Of a DNA stretch of 50,595 nucleotides, positions 1-8,088 are shown in pieces. The position numbers and the translations under genes were made by a program. The notes below the pieces were generated by a model. The model had not been told where the DNA came from. It saw only the letters and a list, made by a program, of their open reading frames with translations, and did no database searches. Position 1 is the stretch's first letter; the number at the start of each line of letters is the position of its first letter. Source of the DNA: Rugamonas aquatica (lineage in GTDB: Bacteria > Pseudomonadota > Gammaproteobacteria > Burkholderiales > Burkholderiaceae_D); the NCBI RefSeq assembly GCF_009380215.1, contig NZ_WHUG01000024.1, positions 1 through 50,595 of the forward strand, in the 5' to 3' direction.

Positions 1-95
1 CCCATGGCAATCGCTCGCTTGAGGTTGGCCAGCGCGGTAGGGCTGCGCAGCAGGCCGTCCTGCGGGAACGCCACCAGTTGCAGATCCAGGTAAGG
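1..95 (-). pseudogene. Cytosine deaminase-like fragment (partial, 5' end missing)
   Basis: Read on the minus strand, codons from about position 95 to 1 give a peptide containing LDLQLVAFPQDGLL followed by a helix ending RAIAMG. This resembles the interior of CodA-type cytosine deaminases, where E. coli CodA has a similar IDLQIVAFPQEG stretch (recalled, not searched). The reading frame runs off the left edge. The sequence that should encode its upstream half is instead the Pro/Ala-rich coding sequence of the DUF3108 gene on the other strand. The fragment is therefore either a gene remnant at a rearrangement point or a chimeric contig end. It has no start codon or ribosome binding site here. 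Identity is fairly secure for so short a piece; its biological reality is not. Confidence 0.55.
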
Positions 96-139
96 CGCCG
101 CCGCCGCCGAACGCCGCCGGCGCCACGCCTGCCGCCGCC

Positions 140-853
140 GTGCCGGTGGACGCCGCGCCGCCGCAGGGCATGCGCCGCTACAAGGTCAACCTGCCGCCAT
201 CGGCCAGCTTCGACATGGACGTGGCCCGGGTCGACGCCGACGGCACCAAATGGACGGGGGCCGCCGCGATGACATGGCATACTGACGGCAGCAACTACAC
301 CGCCTCGGTGGAAGCGGGCATCAGTCTGCTGGTGACGCGGGTGAACCTGCTGGTGATGCGCAGCACCGGCACCATCGACGATTTCGGCATCGCCCCGGCC
401 ACTGGCACGCAGAAGCGCGCGCGCCGCGCCGAGACGGCGACCCATTTCAACCGCGACGCCGGCACCATCACGTTTTCGGCGTCCGAGCGCAGCTACCCGC
501 TGATGGTGGGCGCGCAGGACATGACGACGGTGCCGTTCCAGCTGGGCGGCATCGGCCGCGCCGACGTCAATCAGTTCAGCAGCGACATCGACATGCAGGT
601 CGGCGAGGACAAGGAAGCGAACATCTTCCGCTTCCAGCTGGTCGGCGAGGAAGAGCTGGAGACGAAGATGGGCAAGGTCGTGACCTGGCACCTGAGCCGG
701 CCGCCGCGTCCCGGCAGCTACTCGTCGCGGCTGGACGTATGGCTGGCGCCGGGCCTGAACTGGTACCCGATCCAGCTGCGCAATACCGAAGCAAGCGGCG
801 CGCTGACGACGCAGACCGTATCCAAGATAACGATGACAGAATCCGGAAAATAA
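140..853 (+). CDS. DUF3108 domain protein, N-terminus uncertain
   Basis: Conserved protein of unknown function, at least 237 residues, resembling DUF3108 proteins, which are usually exported in proteobacteria. The frame is open from position 41 and begins with a Pro/Ala-rich linker. The only initiators are internal GTG codons (one at 140), none behind a good ribosome binding site. The natural start and signal peptide are probably missing, because positions 1-95 belong to an unrelated gene on the other strand. The body aligns by eye with its downstream neighbour: LPPSA near the start, the IDDFGIAPAT motif, and a late LDVWLAPGLNWYPIQ strand against LWLAPSMDWYPVR. The two genes are separated by one base and look co-transcribed. 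Their function is unknown; an envelope location is inferred from the paralogue. Confidence 0.7.
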   Translation: MPVDAAPPQGMRRYKVNLPPSASFDMDVARVDADGTKWTGAAAMTWHTDGSNYTASVEAGISLLVTRVNLLVMRSTGTIDDFGIAPATGTQKRARRAETATHFNRDAGTITFSASERSYPLMVGAQDMTTVPFQLGGIGRADVNQFSSDIDMQVGEDKEANIFRFQLVGEEELETKMGKVVTWHLSRPPRPGSYSSRLDVWLAPGLNWYPIQLRNTEASGALTTQTVSKITMTESGK

Positions 854-854
854 T

Positions 855-1616
855 ATGCATACATCCCACACCGCGCGCCTGCTGGCCCTGAGCGCCGCCA
901 TCCTGTTCAGCTGCGCGACCCACGCCGCCGCGCCGGACGCCGAGCACCCGAGCGTCAAGCGCCCATACAGCCTGCCGCCGTCGGCCGACCTGACGTACAC
1001 CATCAAGGCCAGGCAGCACGGCTTGAGCATAGGCGGCACCGCCACCGTGCAGTGGCGCGCCGGCGACGGCAAATACATGGTCGCCACCGAGAGCCGCGCC
1101 GCGCTGTTCGGCAAGATCCTGGAAAACCGCAGCGAAGGCACGGTCGACGACTTCGGCCTGGCGCCGGCCACCTTCTACGAAAAGCGCTTCCGCAAAGACC
1201 CGAGCACCACGGTGTTCAAGCGCGATGTCAAAACCATCACCTTCAGCGAGGGTGACGACAGCTACCCGATCAAGGGCGGCGAGCAGGATCGCACCAGCAT
1301 CCAGTGGCAGCTGGCGGCGCAGGCGCGCGCCACGCCGGACAAGTTCAAGCCGGGCAGCGAGTGGAATTACTTCGTGGCCGGCCGCCGCGACGCCGAGGTG
1401 TGGAGCTTCAAAGTGATGAAGAGCGAGATGGTGCAGGTCGGCGCGGGGGAGGTCAACGCGGTCCACCTGGTCAAGGCGCCGCCGCCGGATGCGCAGGGCC
1501 AGCAGGTCGACCTGTGGCTGGCGCCGTCGATGGACTGGTACCCGGTGCGCGTGCGCTTCAACGACAATGACGGCGACTTCGTCGACCAGACACTGGAAAA
1601 GGCCGTGAAAAAGTAA
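855..1616 (+). CDS. DUF3108 domain-containing exported protein
   Basis: A 253-residue DUF3108 protein with an N-terminal signal sequence (basic start, then a hydrophobic run LLALSAAILF, cleavage near Ala24-Ala26). The mature part carries the family pattern also seen in the upstream gene: LPPSADLTY, a GTVDDFGLAPATFYEKR segment, TITFSEGDDSYP, and a C-terminal WLAPSMDWYPVRVRF. It should act in the periplasm or at the outer membrane; no enzymatic motif is visible. The ATG lies one base after the stop of the upstream paralogue, so the pair looks like a tandem duplication in one transcript. A large palindrome begins ten bases after its stop codon and may end or stabilise the transcript. Confidence 0.85.
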   Translation: MHTSHTARLLALSAAILFSCATHAAAPDAEHPSVKRPYSLPPSADLTYTIKARQHGLSIGGTATVQWRAGDGKYMVATESRAALFGKILENRSEGTVDDFGLAPATFYEKRFRKDPSTTVFKRDVKTITFSEGDDSYPIKGGEQDRTSIQWQLAAQARATPDKFKPGSEWNYFVAGRRDAEVWSFKVMKSEMVQVGAGEVNAVHLVKAPPPDAQGQQVDLWLAPSMDWYPVRVRFNDNDGDFVDQTLEKAVKK

Positions 1617-1625
1617 GCTTAAAAG

Positions 1626-1713
1626 CGGGGTCAGGTCTGACAATCGGACACGGTCTCTACCGTAATGCGCGCATTACGGTAGAGACCGTGTCCGATTGTC
1701 AGACCTGACCCCG
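1626..1713. repeat. Exact 88-bp palindrome (REP/BIME-like element)
   Basis: Two 44-base arms are exact reverse complements with no loop; the centre lies between 1669 and 1670 inside TAATGCGCGCATTA. The outer arm begins CGGGGTCAGGTCTGAC. No T-tract follows, so a simple Rho-independent terminator is not indicated. The outer GGGGTCAGGTCTGAC words resemble repeats I associate with REP-type elements and Y1 transposases (recollection, not searched). It separates the DUF3108 pair from the SMC-like operon, whose promoter starts directly at its right edge. Confidence 0.9.
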
Positions 1714-1719
1714 GCTGGC

Positions 1720-1728
1720 TGTTATACT
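1720..1728 (+). promoter_or_regulatory. Extended -10 promoter for the SMC-like operon
   Basis: TGTTATACT is an extended -10 element (TG, one base, TATACT) 27 bases before the ATG at 1755. No good -35 is seen; that position falls in the right edge of the palindrome. Transcription would start near 1735, leaving a leader of about 20 bases. Confidence 0.5.
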
Positions 1729-1754
1729 GACGCCCCCGCAATCTAGTCGTTGCG

Positions 1755-3131
1755 ATGCGTACAGAATGGCAAAGAATGATAGAAATTATAACAAGTGAGC
1801 TGGATCAGCAACAGCAGCAGGACAGCCTGCAAGCCCACTTCCAGCCGAATATCTCGGCCGACGAGATCGAGCAGGTCTACCACCTGAAACGCGCGCAGCC
1901 GCTGCTGCAGGTGTTCACCGCGCTGTTCCACGGCGGCTTCGACGGCGTCCTGGTGCGCCTGCTGGTGCTGCGCGAGCTGGCGTCCGACGCCGCCTCGTCC
2001 ACCTTCTCGCGCGCCGACATCAACACCCGCCTGGCCTACCTGCTGCCGGAATCGCTGGAAACGGCGCTGATGCGCCTGCGCACCAACCAGCTGCTGGCCT
2101 GGGACGCGCAGCAAGCCGTCTACCGCGTCACGCCGATGGCGCGCAACGTGCTGTCGGCCATCGACGGCCTGCTGGCGCTGGGCAAGGAAGAAGACACGGC
2201 CGACATGGGCTTCCTGCTGTCGCAGGTGGCCGGCGCCCAGGTGATGGGCGGCGTCACCGTCGAACAATTGAACCACCTGCTGGGCCGCCTGGTCGACCTG
2301 ACCGAGGAATTCTCGGACGCCATCGCCTCCGGTTCCGAGTTCCGCCTGCGCGCCTCGCAGGCCAAGTGGCACACCGCCTGCGACTGGGTCGAGAAGGGTT
2401 CCGAGATCCTGCGCGCCATCCTGTCCGATGAAAACGCCGACGGCGCCACCCACAAGGCGGCGCAGGCCATCGGCCGCGCGCAATCGGCGCTGCTCAACAT
2501 GCAGGGCATGTTCTCGCGCGCGCTCAACCAGATCGAACGCCAGCGCGTGCACCTGGGCCAGTCCGGCCTGTCCACCACCGACATCAAGCGCTGGCTGCTG
2601 CTGCACGAAGACCTGGCCTCGCTGGCCGAAGGCGCGATCGACCAGCCGGTGGTGCCGCTGTTTATCACGCCGGCCGAGATGATCGACGTCGCCGAGACGG
2701 AGCTGCTGCAGGACCGCGCCATCAGCGCCGTCTCCGGCGGCCTGCCGACCGGCCAGGATGCGCCGACCACCATCAGCGACGGCCCGCAGATGCAGCGCGA
2801 GCTGGACGACTGGCTGGCGCGCCTGTCCGACTTCGCCGCGCTGGGCAACTTCCCCAGCATCGCCGACGAAGGCCCGAAATCGATACCGGTGCAGGATTCG
2901 CTGCTGCCGGCCACCTTCGCCGTGGCCTCGTACCGCGCCTCGCTGCTGCCGCTGCTGGGCGACGCCGACGAGGCCCGCCTGCAAGGCGCCACCGCCGAAC
3001 TGGCGCGCCTGCCGGTCAAATTCGCACCCACCGACGAAATGATACAGCTGCCCGATTTGCACGTGGCGGCGATGTCCCTGGCCTCCCTCTCACTGTCTTT
3101 GAATACGGAAGGCGACAAGTCAGATGAATGA
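1755..3131 (+). CDS. mksF: Kleisin-like subunit of an SMC complex (MksF-like)
   Basis: A 458-residue protein, first of three tightly linked genes ending in an SMC-type ATPase. Position and size match the kleisin (F) subunit of MukBEF/MksBEF condensins. The N-terminal 130 residues look like a winged-helix region (FHGGFDGVLVRLLVLRELA, then helices ending YRVTPMARNVLSAID). The middle (about 200-310) is helical and Gln/Arg-rich, and the C-terminal 120 residues are helical again. In this family the kleisin bridges the two SMC heads and binds the E subunit. The ATG at 1755 lacks a clear ribosome binding site; an ATG at 1776 is an alternative. The stop overlaps the next start by eight bases, indicating translational coupling. 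Assignment is by context and fold impression rather than a diagnostic motif. Confidence 0.7.
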   Translation: MRTEWQRMIEIITSELDQQQQQDSLQAHFQPNISADEIEQVYHLKRAQPLLQVFTALFHGGFDGVLVRLLVLRELASDAASSTFSRADINTRLAYLLPESLETALMRLRTNQLLAWDAQQAVYRVTPMARNVLSAIDGLLALGKEEDTADMGFLLSQVAGAQVMGGVTVEQLNHLLGRLVDLTEEFSDAIASGSEFRLRASQAKWHTACDWVEKGSEILRAILSDENADGATHKAAQAIGRAQSALLNMQGMFSRALNQIERQRVHLGQSGLSTTDIKRWLLLHEDLASLAEGAIDQPVVPLFITPAEMIDVAETELLQDRAISAVSGGLPTGQDAPTTISDGPQMQRELDDWLARLSDFAALGNFPSIADEGPKSIPVQDSLLPATFAVASYRASLLPLLGDADEARLQGATAELARLPVKFAPTDEMIQLPDLHVAAMSLASLSLSLNTEGDKSDE

Positions 3132-3852
3132 CGATTCCCAAATCCTGATCGCGCGCCTGCTGACGCATCAGACCCTGCGCCGCGACGACAAGCTGGTCAA
3201 GCGCGTGCTGTCCGACGAGTTGTTCCGCGCCGAAGTCGACGCGCGCCTGCTGGCGACCGGCCTCAAACTGCTCGACAACGTCTACGCCGACCATGTGACC
3301 ATCGCGCTGCACCGCGCCATCGAGCCGAAGATCTTCGGCGCCCGCGACGTCTGGCAAAACAATAACTTCGGCCTGTCGCGCGACGGCGTGGCCTTGCTGG
3401 TGGTGCTGTGGGCGCAGATCATCCTGCCCAAGCGCGAACGCCAGGAAACCCACCAGCACGCGGACGACGACCAGAACGACATGTTCGGCGTCGAGAAGCC
3501 GCTGCCGCGTGCGGAAGACACGTCGATCGGCATCGCCTACAAAGCGCTGCTGGCCGACTTCGGCGACAAGCTGGGCAAGAAGACCCGTCTGGACATGAAC
3601 CTCGGCATCCTGGCCAAGCTGGGCTTCATCGAGCGCCGCGGCGACGTGATCGTCGAAGGCCCGCTGCTGGACCTGATGATGGATACCGACCAGCTGAAAG
3701 AGCGCATCATCAACGGCGCCCTGGCCGACGTGTTCAAGCGCTCGCCGGCGCAGATCATCCCGGTGCCGCGCAGCGCTCCGCCGACCGCCGCCAACGACGA
3801 CGAGGCGGCTGAAGAAGCCGCCGCGGACTCCGAACTTCCAGCCGAGGACTAA
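3124..3852 (+). CDS. mksE: KITE-like accessory subunit of an SMC complex (MksE-like)
   Basis: A 242-residue protein between the kleisin-like and SMC genes, matching the E (KITE) subunit position of MukBEF/MksBEF. The N-terminal half is helical; residues about 140-200 read as a winged helix, with GKKTRLDMNLGILAKLGFIE then GDVIVEGPLLDLMMDTDQL. MukE-type proteins form winged-helix dimers on the kleisin. The last 35 residues are an acidic, Ala/Glu-rich tail, probably disordered. The ATG overlaps the previous stop by eight bases, behind a GGAAGG element. The next gene starts two bases after its stop, so the three products should be made together. No toxin or nuclease motif is present. Confidence 0.7.
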   Translation: MNDDSQILIARLLTHQTLRRDDKLVKRVLSDELFRAEVDARLLATGLKLLDNVYADHVTIALHRAIEPKIFGARDVWQNNNFGLSRDGVALLVVLWAQIILPKRERQETHQHADDDQNDMFGVEKPLPRAEDTSIGIAYKALLADFGDKLGKKTRLDMNLGILAKLGFIERRGDVIVEGPLLDLMMDTDQLKERIINGALADVFKRSPAQIIPVPRSAPPTAANDDEAAEEAAADSELPAED

Positions 3853-3854
3853 AC

Positions 3855-6689
3855 GTGTTTCACATTAAATCATTAGAACTGGTCCACTGGGATTACTGGC
3901 AGCGCATCAAGAACATCCCGCTGGACGCCAAGATCATCACCATCGCGGGCCAGAACGGCTCCGGCAAGACCACCTTGCTGGACGCCTTGCGCACGCTGTT
4001 CGGCCTCGATTGCTCGATGGGGCGCACCTACAAGCACTACGCCCGCCACAGCGGCCAGCAGACCGCCTGGCTGCGCGCCGTGGTGGACAACAAGAACATC
4101 GGCAAGCAGCTGTCCAACCGTCCGTTCCGCAGCTCCGGCTTCTTCAGCGACGACGAAGTCACGCTGTTCTGCCAGATCCAGAAAAACGGCGGCGACTGGA
4201 AGCGCCAGTACCTTATGCGCCCCGGTAACGTGCAGATCGAAGACATCGGCGAAGCCGGCAACGACTGGCTCGGCGTCGAGAACTACCGCAAGCGCCTCGC
4301 CAACGCCGGCCTGTCGCCGGCGATGGCGAAAGTGCTGGCGCTTGAGCAGGGCGAAACCGACAAGCTGTGCGAATACGCGCCGCGCCAGTTGCTGGACCTG
4401 GTGTTCCAGGTCTTCGGCGACAAGGAAGTGCTGGACGCCTACGACGAAGCCAAGCGCCATCAGCGCGATACCGAAGTCGAACTGAAACGCTTCGAGTCCG
4501 AACTGGAAGCCTCCAAGACCAATCTGGAGGGCCTGCGCCTGCGCGTGGCCAACTACCACCAGTGGGAAGACCTGAACAAGGAACGCCGCAACCTGCAGGA
4601 AGAAGTGCTGCCGACGCTGGAGTATCACGAAGCGCGCGAGAAGCACGCTAACCTGAGCCGCCAGCTGCGCGATGCACGCAAGCCGCTGATGCAGGCCGAC
4701 GCCCAGCTGACCGACAAGCGCAACGCGCTGGCCGCGCAGGCCAAGGCGCTGGCCGACGCGCAGCAGCACGAAACGGTGCTGGAGCAGGAATCGACCGCGC
4801 TGCAAAGCCGCCTGAATCAGATCAACGGCAAACTCAAGCCGCTGGACAGCCTGCTGGAACAGAAGACCCGCTTGCAAAAGCTGGCCGCCGACGCCGGTGC
4901 AGACCTGGCCGAAGTGGCGCAGCAGCTGCAGGAAAAGGAAATCGAGCTGGCCCGCCAGCGCATGGCGCGCGACGCCATCGCCACCAAGATCGCCGGCGAG
5001 CTGTCGACCATCGCCGCCTTGCAGGGCAAGACCGCGATGCCGGAGCCGGAAGCGCAACGCGGCATGCGCCGCGCGTTGAACGACGCCGGCATCGGCCACG
5101 CCATGCTGTCCGACATCGTCGAGGTGACGGATGCGCGCTGGCAGGGTGCAATCGAAGGCGTGCTGGGTGGCTATGCCTCCGTGGTGCTGCTGGATAAATC
5201 GTCCGACGCTTCGGCCGCGTACCGCCTGGCGGAGAAGGAGCGCTATCGCCACTTCATCGTGCCGGACCTGGTGCATGCGCCGACCGTCAAGGATGACTCG
5301 CTGATGTCGGTGGTGAAGTTCTCGGCCAAGGTTCCGTCCTGGCTGGTGGAACAGCTGTCGCGCATCACCCGCGTGGACACCGTCGATGCCGGCGCCAAGC
5401 TGGGTAGCCATGACGAGTGGATCACGCCGGACGCCTACCACCGCGAACGCCGCGGCGGCCGCTCGCTGTTCGTGGAAGCTTCGCGTTACCGCTTCGGTTC
5501 CGCAGGCCGCACGCAGCGTATGGAAGCGATCCAGAAATCGCTGCCGGCGCTGGAGGCGCAGGAAGATGGCCTGACCTTGATCGTGTCCAAGCTGGCGACC
5601 GAAATCAGCTCGCTGAAATCGCGCCTGGCCGGTGTGGACGCCGCCAAGGAACTGGCTGCGCGCCAGGAGGAGTTCGACGAGGCGGTGCGCAACTCGGTGC
5701 CGCTGAAGGCGGAACGCACCGAAGTCGGCACCCGTCTGGGCGAGCTGCAAGCGCTGATCAAGAACGCGGTGGTCACGCGCACCCGCGCCGACACCACTTG
5801 GCAGAACGCGCGCTTCGCGTTGTCGGAATCGGAAGCCGGTCTGCGCCTGAACAACAAGCGCCAGATCGAACAACGCGCCGACCACGCGCGCGCTCTGCTC
5901 ACGCTGCGCAAGGCCTGGCGTCACCTGCCGAAGAGCTGGCGTCGTCCGGCGCGTCGTGCGGGCCTGGTCAGCGAGCATCAGAACTCGCACCAGGTGGTGC
6001 TGCGTGTTCACTCGCTGGAGGCCAGCCTGGCCCGCAGCGATTGGGAACTGGACGCCACCGTGATCGACCAGTACCAGCGCCTGAACGACCAGCTGCACGG
6101 CCGCCAGTCGGAAACCGAAGAGCGCCGCTACCAGAACAACCGCGCCATCGAAGCCACCGGCAACGCGCGCGGCGCCTACATGGAGCGGCTGCGCTACACC
6201 ATCAAGACCTACTCCAAGAACATCAAGGAGCTGGGCGAGCTGGCGGGCATCGAGGTGCACTCCGATCCGGTACGCCTGGAGAACGACGATACGCAACTGG
6301 CGCAAGCCGGCCTGCACGTACGCTTCAAGTTCGACGGCAAGGGCATCATCGGCATGAACGACGGCGAAGCGTCCGGCGGCCAGCAGGTGATGAAATCGCT
6401 GGTGCTGCTGATTGGTTTGCTGAAGTCGGAAGATGGTTCCGGCGGCTTCGTGTTCATCGACGAACCGTTTGCCCACCTGGATATCCGTAACATCCAGCTG
6501 GTCGGCGAGTTCCTGAAGAACACCGACGCGCAGTACCTGATGACGACGCCGCTGACGCACAACACCGACGTCTACGATCCTTCGGAACTGACGCTCATCA
6601 CGAGCAAAAAGAAGAAGGATACGGAGTGGGCGCAGCCTATCTTCGTGCTGCAGCGCCGTCCCGCCGCCGAGGTGGCGAAGGTGGCCTGA
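3855..6689 (+). CDS. mksB: SMC/condensin-like ATPase (MksB-like)
   Basis: A 944-residue SMC-family ATPase. The Walker A loop GQNGSGKTT is at residues 32-40. The signature motif SGGQQ is at 840-844 and Walker B FVFIDEP ends with the Asp869-Glu870 pair, followed by the HLD D-loop. Between the heads lie two coiled-coil arms (about 190-390 and 575-800) separated by a hinge-like globular region (about 395-560). The protein is much shorter than canonical SMC or MukB (about 1,150-1,490 residues), as in MksB/JetC-type proteins. Such complexes load on DNA and extrude loops. It starts with GTG at 3855 behind GAGG, two bases after the E-like gene. A basic stretch near residues 686-706 (LPKSWRRPARR) differs in tone from its surroundings but keeps normal codon structure. 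No MksG/JetD gene is adjacent. Confidence 0.85.
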   Translation: MFHIKSLELVHWDYWQRIKNIPLDAKIITIAGQNGSGKTTLLDALRTLFGLDCSMGRTYKHYARHSGQQTAWLRAVVDNKNIGKQLSNRPFRSSGFFSDDEVTLFCQIQKNGGDWKRQYLMRPGNVQIEDIGEAGNDWLGVENYRKRLANAGLSPAMAKVLALEQGETDKLCEYAPRQLLDLVFQVFGDKEVLDAYDEAKRHQRDTEVELKRFESELEASKTNLEGLRLRVANYHQWEDLNKERRNLQEEVLPTLEYHEAREKHANLSRQLRDARKPLMQADAQLTDKRNALAAQAKALADAQQHETVLEQESTALQSRLNQINGKLKPLDSLLEQKTRLQKLAADAGADLAEVAQQLQEKEIELARQRMARDAIATKIAGELSTIAALQGKTAMPEPEAQRGMRRALNDAGIGHAMLSDIVEVTDARWQGAIEGVLGGYASVVLLDKSSDASAAYRLAEKERYRHFIVPDLVHAPTVKDDSLMSVVKFSAKVPSWLVEQLSRITRVDTVDAGAKLGSHDEWITPDAYHRERRGGRSLFVEASRYRFGSAGRTQRMEAIQKSLPALEAQEDGLTLIVSKLATEISSLKSRLAGVDAAKELAARQEEFDEAVRNSVPLKAERTEVGTRLGELQALIKNAVVTRTRADTTWQNARFALSESEAGLRLNNKRQIEQRADHARALLTLRKAWRHLPKSWRRPARRAGLVSEHQNSHQVVLRVHSLEASLARSDWELDATVIDQYQRLNDQLHGRQSETEERRYQNNRAIEATGNARGAYMERLRYTIKTYSKNIKELGELAGIEVHSDPVRLENDDTQLAQAGLHVRFKFDGKGIIGMNDGEASGGQQVMKSLVLLIGLLKSEDGSGGFVFIDEPFAHLDIRNIQLVGEFLKNTDAQYLMTTPLTHNTDVYDPSELTLITSKKKKDTEWAQPIFVLQRRPAAEVAKVA

Positions 6690-6699
6690 GGCCTAGGCT

Positions 6700-7221
6700 T
6701 CAGTTGAAACCCAGCAGCCGATCGAGCTGCAGGGCGAGGGCAGCGGCAGTGTCGCTGCCCTTTGCTTTTTGTACCGCCTCCAGATAGGGCGCGCGCAGCT
6801 GGCGCAGCTCGTCGACCGAGCTGGCTTTTTCCACCTTCAGCTGCAAGGTGAAGCCGCGCAGGCCTATCGTGCTTTTGATGGTCTGGTTGTAGAACTGGTA
6901 GACGGACTGGAATTGCTGGACCTGCGCGGCGGCCGGCGGCGCGGGGGCGAGCTCCGGTGCGGGTTCCGGCGCCGGCGGCTCGGCCGGCGCTTCCGCCATC
7001 GACGCGTAGCTGGTCGACAGCACGATGTATTCTCCCGCCAGCAGCTCGTGCACTGCGGCGATGGTCAGGCCCAGACCTGCCACATTGCGCAGCAGTTCTT
7101 CCTCCGTACGACGGCCATCGATCAGCACCAGCAAGCTGCGCAGGCGCGGCGCAAGACCATCCCTGCGCGTCGCGATCTCTTCCCGGCCCTTGGCGGTTTT
7201 GTCGTAAATGGACGTATTCAT
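6700..7221 (-). CDS. Hypothetical protein with N-terminal winged-helix-like domain
   Basis: A 173-residue protein convergent with the SMC gene and ending ten bases from it. Residues 1-68 look like a small helical/winged domain: TAKGREEIATR, LRSLLVLIDGRRTEEELL, then VHELLAGEYIVL. A Pro/Ala/Glu linker (about 76-98) leads to a helical C-terminal domain with YQFYNQTIKSTIGLRGF and a final LDRLLGF. There is no signal peptide or membrane segment, so it is probably cytosolic. N-terminal domains of this look occur in small Burkholderiales regulators, but I do not recognise a named family. It is probably not part of the SMC system, being on the opposite strand. Confidence 0.7.
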   Translation of the reverse strand: MNTSIYDKTAKGREEIATRRDGLAPRLRSLLVLIDGRRTEEELLRNVAGLGLTIAAVHELLAGEYIVLSTSYASMAEAPAEPPAPEPAPELAPAPPAAAQVQQFQSVYQFYNQTIKSTIGLRGFTLQLKVEKASSVDELRQLRAPYLEAVQKAKGSDTAAALALQLDRLLGFN

Positions 7222-7322
7222 AACAGTGCAAAGAATTGCCGTACGGATACATCCAGCATATCACCAAATGTCACCAGCACCGCATGAAATACGATAGCAC
7301 TGTCGCTAAAACGACGGCGTTC

Positions 7323-7565
7323 TTATAGCAGCTCGCCGGCGTCGTCTTTCGTCTCGCCGTCGTCCGGCTCCCAGCTCAGGATGTCGCCGGGCTGGCAGGC
7401 CAGGCGCTCGCAGATTTTCTCCAGCGTCGCAAAGCGGATGCCCTTGACCTTGCCGGACTTGAGCAGCGACAGATTCTGCTCGGTGATGCCGACATAGGCC
7501 GCCAGTTCGCGCGACTTCAGCTTGCGCTTAGCCAGCATCAGATCGAGGTTGATCAGGATCGCCAT
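7323..7565 (-). CDS. Small HTH regulator (XRE/Cro-CI type)
   Basis: An 80-residue DNA-binding protein of the compact Cro/CI type: LAKRKLKSRELAAYVGITEQ forms the first helices of the HTH, LSLLKSGKVKGIRFATLEKI the recognition region, and CERLACQPGDILSWEPDD the ending typical of this subfamily. It overlaps the DUF2975 gene by one base (TGATG), so the two are translationally coupled. This pairing of a short HTH protein with a DUF2975 membrane protein is common in bacteria. It probably represses its own operon; direct TTATCGT repeats lie upstream of the pair. Confidence 0.88.
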   Translation of the reverse strand: MAILINLDLMLAKRKLKSRELAAYVGITEQNLSLLKSGKVKGIRFATLEKICERLACQPGDILSWEPDDGETKDDAGELL

Positions 7566-8086
7566 CAGACAAAGCCCTCGTTCTCTTCGCGCAGGCGGCG
7601 GCCTTCCTGCATCAGCCGCGTAATCAGGTAGAACATGCCGCACACCAGTATCAGCATCAGCTGCTCGGAATTGACGCCGACCGCGAAATGCTGGCCGCCG
7701 TTGCCGCTCAGGCGCAGCGCCAGCGTGCGCACCGGCAGTTCGACGATGGACAGCAAGGTCGCCAGCAGCGTGGCGCCGGCGAAGGCGCGCAGGTGGCCGA
7801 TCGACTGCGCGGTGAACAGCTCGCGGCGGCGGAAGTTGAGCAGCAGCCGGTCCAGCCGCCACAGCCCCAGGAACAGCACCAGCATGGCCGGCAGCGCCAG
7901 CGCCGCGCCGATCGCGCGCTGTGCGGCCGTCATCGCCAGCCTGGCGCCGAAGGGCAGGCCGATGGCGGTCATGTCGATGGTCATCGAGCCGATGCTGGGC
8001 ACGTAGGTGGTCCACGCCAGCACGAAGAAGGCCGCTTGCACGGCCACGCACAGCCACAGCAGCGCGCGGATCAGGGTGATTTTCAT
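7565..8086 (-). CDS. DUF2975 membrane protein
   Basis: A 173-residue inner-membrane protein with four predicted helices: residues 5-25, a second near 55-75 (IGAALALPAMLVLFLGLW), a third near 97-117, and a fourth near 140-158. The cytoplasmic segment RLDRLLLNFRRRELFTAQ and the C-terminal LREENEGFV fit DUF2975. Its stop shares one base with the start of the HTH gene. In such pairs the membrane protein may control the regulator or respond to an envelope cue, but no ligand is known. Upstream, the gene is divergent from a lipoprotein hydrolase and shares an 80-base AT-rich control region. Confidence 0.85.
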   Translation of the reverse strand: MKITLIRALLWLCVAVQAAFFVLAWTTYVPSIGSMTIDMTAIGLPFGARLAMTAAQRAIGAALALPAMLVLFLGLWRLDRLLLNFRRRELFTAQSIGHLRAFAGATLLATLLSIVELPVRTLALRLSGNGGQHFAVGVNSEQLMLILVCGMFYLITRLMQEGRRLREENEGFV

Positions 8087-8088
8087 AT

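Noticed and set aside
5905..5990. Frameshift in the SMC gene at the basic stretch
   Set aside because: The reading frame stays open, third-position GC stays high and the downstream head motifs are in frame, so a change of frame is not supported.
3873..6560. Long minus-strand frame opposite the SMC gene
   Set aside because: The product lacks any domain and mirrors the codon structure of the SMC gene with intact Walker motifs.
1755..6689. A complete Wadjet (JetABCD) defence system
   Set aside because: No JetD/MksG Toprim nuclease is encoded in the neighbourhood, so only the three-gene core can be supported.
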